Shown in pieces: positions 61,827 through 64,000 of a stretch of DNA of 64,000 nucleotides (positions within the stretch are counted from its first letter, which is position 1; each line of letters opens with the position of its first letter). Source of the stretch: CBDIDH01 sp965277595 (GTDB lineage: Bacteria > Planctomycetota > Planctomycetia > Isosphaerales > Isosphaeraceae); the NCBI GenBank assembly GCA_965277595.1, contig CBDIDH010000001.1, forward strand, positions 2,294,001-2,358,000, in the 5' to 3' direction. Position numbers and translations under genes: made by a program. The notes under the pieces are model-generated. The model did not search any database. It was not told the origin of the DNA and was given only the letters and a program-made list of their open reading frames with translations.

Positions 61827-64000
61827 TCAGTCCGGGTCATACGCCAGGTTCGGAGCCAGCCAGCGCTCAACCTCCGCGACCGACATCTGTTTCCTCGCCG
61901 CGTAGGGCTCAACCTGATCGCGCGTGATCAGGTCTACGGCAAAATAGCGGGCCTCGGGATGAGCGAAATAAAGACCGCTAACCGAAGCCCCCGGGTACAT
62001 CGCGAAACTCTCGGTCAGTTGAATTCCGGTCGATGCCTCGACGTCGAGCAAGGTCCAGAGCGTCTTCTTCTCGGTGTGGTCAGGGCACGACGGATACCCC
62101 GCGGCCGGTCGAATGCCTCGGTATTTCTCCTCGATCAGGTCGTCGGTCGAGAGCGATTCATCAAGGCCGTAACCCCAGTCGCGTCGACCTTGCTGATGGA
62201 GATATTCGGCGAAAGCCTCGGCCAGTCGATCGGCGAGGGCCTTGGTCATGATCGCGTTCGGATCGTCGCCGTCTTGCTCAAACTCGGCGGCAAGCTCGTC
62301 CGCCCCAAATCCGGCCGAGACGGCAAATCCGCCGACATAATCCGCGAGTCCCGACTCGACCGGCGCGACGTAATCCGCCAGGCTTCGGAACGAGCTTTGA
62401 CCCTCGCGCTCCCACTGTTGCCGAAGCATCGGCAACCGGGCACGCTCGGCGGTTCGAGTCTCATCAGTATAAATGATGATATCATCGCCATCAGCATTCG
62501 CGGGGAAAAATCCGTAAACGCCCCGAGCCTGAAGCAGGCTCTCGCGAACGATCCGATCGAGCAACTTTTGAGCGTCGTCGTAGGTCTCCTTCGCCACCTG
62601 GCCAACGATAGGATCGTCAAAAATCTTCGGGAATTTCCCTTTCAACTCCCAGGTCTGGAAGAAGGGAGACCAGTCAATGAAGGGCAAAAGATCGGCAAGT
62701 GGAAGATCCTTGATAACCTTTGCCCCGGTAAAGGCGGGTCGCGCGATCGGCGTTGAGAACCAGTCGACGGCGAACCGACGTTCGAGCGCTTTTGCATACG
62801 GGACAAGCTTGCGCTGGCGACGCTGGGCAAAGCTGTCTCGCTCGGTTTGCTGAAGCGTCTTCAACTCGGCCTGAAATTGCGTGCGTAAATCGTCACGCAA
62901 AAGACGGTCCACGACGCCGACACATCGCGACGCATCTTTCACATGAACAACATTCGATTGATATCCCGGAGCGATCTTGACCGAGGTATGCTTGGAACTC
63001 GTTGTCGCGCCGCCGATCAGGAGGGGAATCTTGAACCCTTCACGTTCCATTTCGCGAGCAACGTGAACCATTTCTTCAAGTGAGGGTGTGATCAGGCCAG
63101 AAAGACCAATGATATCCACGTTGTGATCGCGCGCGGTCTGGAGGATTTTTTCGCAGGGGACCATCACGCCCAGGTCGATCACCTCGTAATCGTTGCAGCC
63201 GAGGACCACGCCGACAATGTTCTTGCCGATGTCGTGAACGTCTCCCTTGACAGTCGCCATCAGAAGCTTGCCCCGAGCCTGTCGGGCGCCGGCGACGCCG
63301 CCGGCCTTGAGCTTCTCGGCCTCCATGAAGGGCATCAGGTGGGCGACGGCTTTTTTCATGACGCGCGCACTCTTGACAACCTGAGGCAGGAACATCTTGC
63401 CCGCGCCGAAGAGGTCGCCGACGACGTTCATGCCGTCCATCAAGGGGCCTTCAATGATCGAGAGCGGGCGTTCGTACTTCTGACGCGCCTCCTCGACGTC
63501 GGCGTCGATAAAATCGGTAATCCCTTGAATCAGAGCGTGCTTGAGTCGTTCTTCCACGGAGGTCTCGCGCCAGGCGTCGACCTTCGCCTCTTGCTTTTTC
63601 CCCTTCTTCTTGACGGTCTCGGCAAACTCGGTCAGGCGATCGGCGGCGTCGGGCCGGCGGTTGAGAAGAACATCCTCGACGCGTTCCAGTAAAGCTTTGG
63701 GGATATCATCATAAACCACAAGCTGGCCCGGGTTGACGATCCCCATGTCCAGCCCGGCGGCGATCGCGTGGTACAAAAATGCGGCGTTCATCGCCTCGCG
63801 CACGGTGTCGTTGCCGCGGTAAGAAAACGAAACGTTGCTCACGCCGCCACTCGTCTTGCAATAGGGTAGACGTTTCTTCAACTCGCGGACAGCCTCGATG
63901 AATTCGACCGCGTAGTTGTTGTGTTCCTCGATCCCGGTGCCAACGGTAAGAATGTTGCAATCAAAGATAATGTCAGACGAGTTAAATCCAATGGTTTCTG
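61827..64000 (-). CDS. metH: cobalamin-dependent methionine synthase (partial, 5' end off window)
   Basis: The frame is open from the right edge to the stop at 61827, about 724 residues of the C-terminal part. The end of the pterin-binding domain is visible ('GVSNVSFSYRGNDTVREAMN'). The B12-binding modules follow: cap 'PLMDGMNVVGDLFGAGKMFL' and Rossmann 'VKGDVHDIGKNIVGVVLGCN' with the axial His of DxHxxG. 'DIIGLSGLITPSLEEMVHVA' continues it. The AdoMet reactivation domain closes with 'RPAAGYPSCPDHTEK'. It transfers methyl from methyltetrahydrofolate to homocysteine. The internal ATG at 63881 is not the start: coding sequence continues to base 64000. A promoter or riboswitch, if present, lies outside. 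Confidence 0.96.
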   Translation of the reverse strand, partial: ETIGFNSSDIIFDCNILTVGTGIEEHNNYAVEFIEAVRELKKRLPYCKTSGGVSNVSFSYRGNDTVREAMNAAFLYHAIAAGLDMGIVNPGQLVVYDDIPKALLERVEDVLLNRRPDAADRLTEFAETVKKKGKKQEAKVDAWRETSVEERLKHALIQGITDFIDADVEEARQKYERPLSIIEGPLMDGMNVVGDLFGAGKMFLPQVVKSARVMKKAVAHLMPFMEAEKLKAGGVAGARQARGKLLMATVKGDVHDIGKNIVGVVLGCNDYEVIDLGVMVPCEKILQTARDHNVDIIGLSGLITPSLEEMVHVAREMEREGFKIPLLIGGATTSSKHTSVKIAPGYQSNVVHVKDASRCVGVVDRLLRDDLRTQFQAELKTLQQTERDSFAQRRQRKLVPYAKALERRFAVDWFSTPIARPAFTGAKVIKDLPLADLLPFIDWSPFFQTWELKGKFPKIFDDPIVGQVAKETYDDAQKLLDRIVRESLLQARGVYGFFPANADGDDIIIYTDETRTAERARLPMLRQQWEREGQSSFRSLADYVAPVESGLADYVGGFAVSAGFGADELAAEFEQDGDDPNAIMTKALADRLAEAFAEYLHQQGRRDWGYGLDESLSTDDLIEEKYRGIRPAAGYPSCPDHTEKKTLWTLLDVEASTGIQLTESFAMYPGASVSGLYFAHPEARYFAVDLITRDQVEPYAARKQMSVAEVERWLAPNLAYDPD

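Noticed and set aside
1..64000. CRISPR array, rRNA operon, transposase or integrase genes
   Set aside because: I looked for regularly spaced repeats, rRNA-like sequence and recombinase motifs, and found none; the heptad palindromes are too short and irregular for a CRISPR array.

Overview
The window looks like a piece of a high-GC Planctomycetes chromosome, probably from the Isosphaeraceae side of the phylum. This rests on gene families: a DUF1549/DUF1553 plus DUF1501 pair, a PVC-type heme-binding CxxCH protein, a PEP-CTERM protein, a cysteine-rich YTV-repeat wall protein, a fused type I 3-dehydroquinase/shikimate dehydrogenase, and a serpin. No rRNA, CRISPR array, transposase gene or phage block is visible. 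It reads as ordinary chromosome with many small operons on both strands.

Layout. 1-6.1 kb, minus strand: the N-terminal part of a cNMP-domain/thioredoxin-reductase-like fusion cut by the left edge, a PEP-CTERM protein, DUF1501, and a DUF1549/DUF1553 protein. 6.35-6.73 kb: a tRNA-Lys(UUU) gene whose anticodon is split by a 308-nt group I intron. 7-22.6 kb: a lysine-rich helical protein, SirB1-like protein, aldo/keto reductase, B12-type radical SAM protein, TPR/GT9-like protein, secreted M20 peptidase, a 58-aa CxxC protein, the large heme-binding protein, a JAMM hydrolase with cysteine synthase, MgtE, and a hypothetical protein. 22.7-29.8 kb: a zinc-ribbon coiled-coil protein, a PilZ-like protein, an ECF sigma/anti-sigma pair, a serpin and a MazG-like protein. 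30-36.5 kb: three large polytopic membrane proteins (GT87-like, YfhO-like, and a GT-C-like protein). 36.5-50.4 kb: a TIGR03960-type radical SAM protein, rpsO, pnp, an NtrB/NtrC-like two-component pair, mutL, then aroDE-aroK-prepilin peptidase with overlapping ends, a LapA-like protein and a lipoprotein. 50.5-64 kb: a DUF2135-like anchored protein, larB, nnrD, two small hypotheticals, argJ with an SDR, the YTV protein, rdgB with a secreted protein, and the 3' part of metH running off the right edge.

Most interesting are the intron inside the tRNA-Lys anticodon and a family of short intergenic palindromes built from 7-nt units (near 18.3, 20.1, 49.3 and 52.55 kb). Two of these share outer arms, and one is flanked by an 11-bp near-perfect direct repeat, so it looks like a small non-autonomous mobile element. 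All calls come from reading the sequence and remembered family knowledge; no database search was possible.
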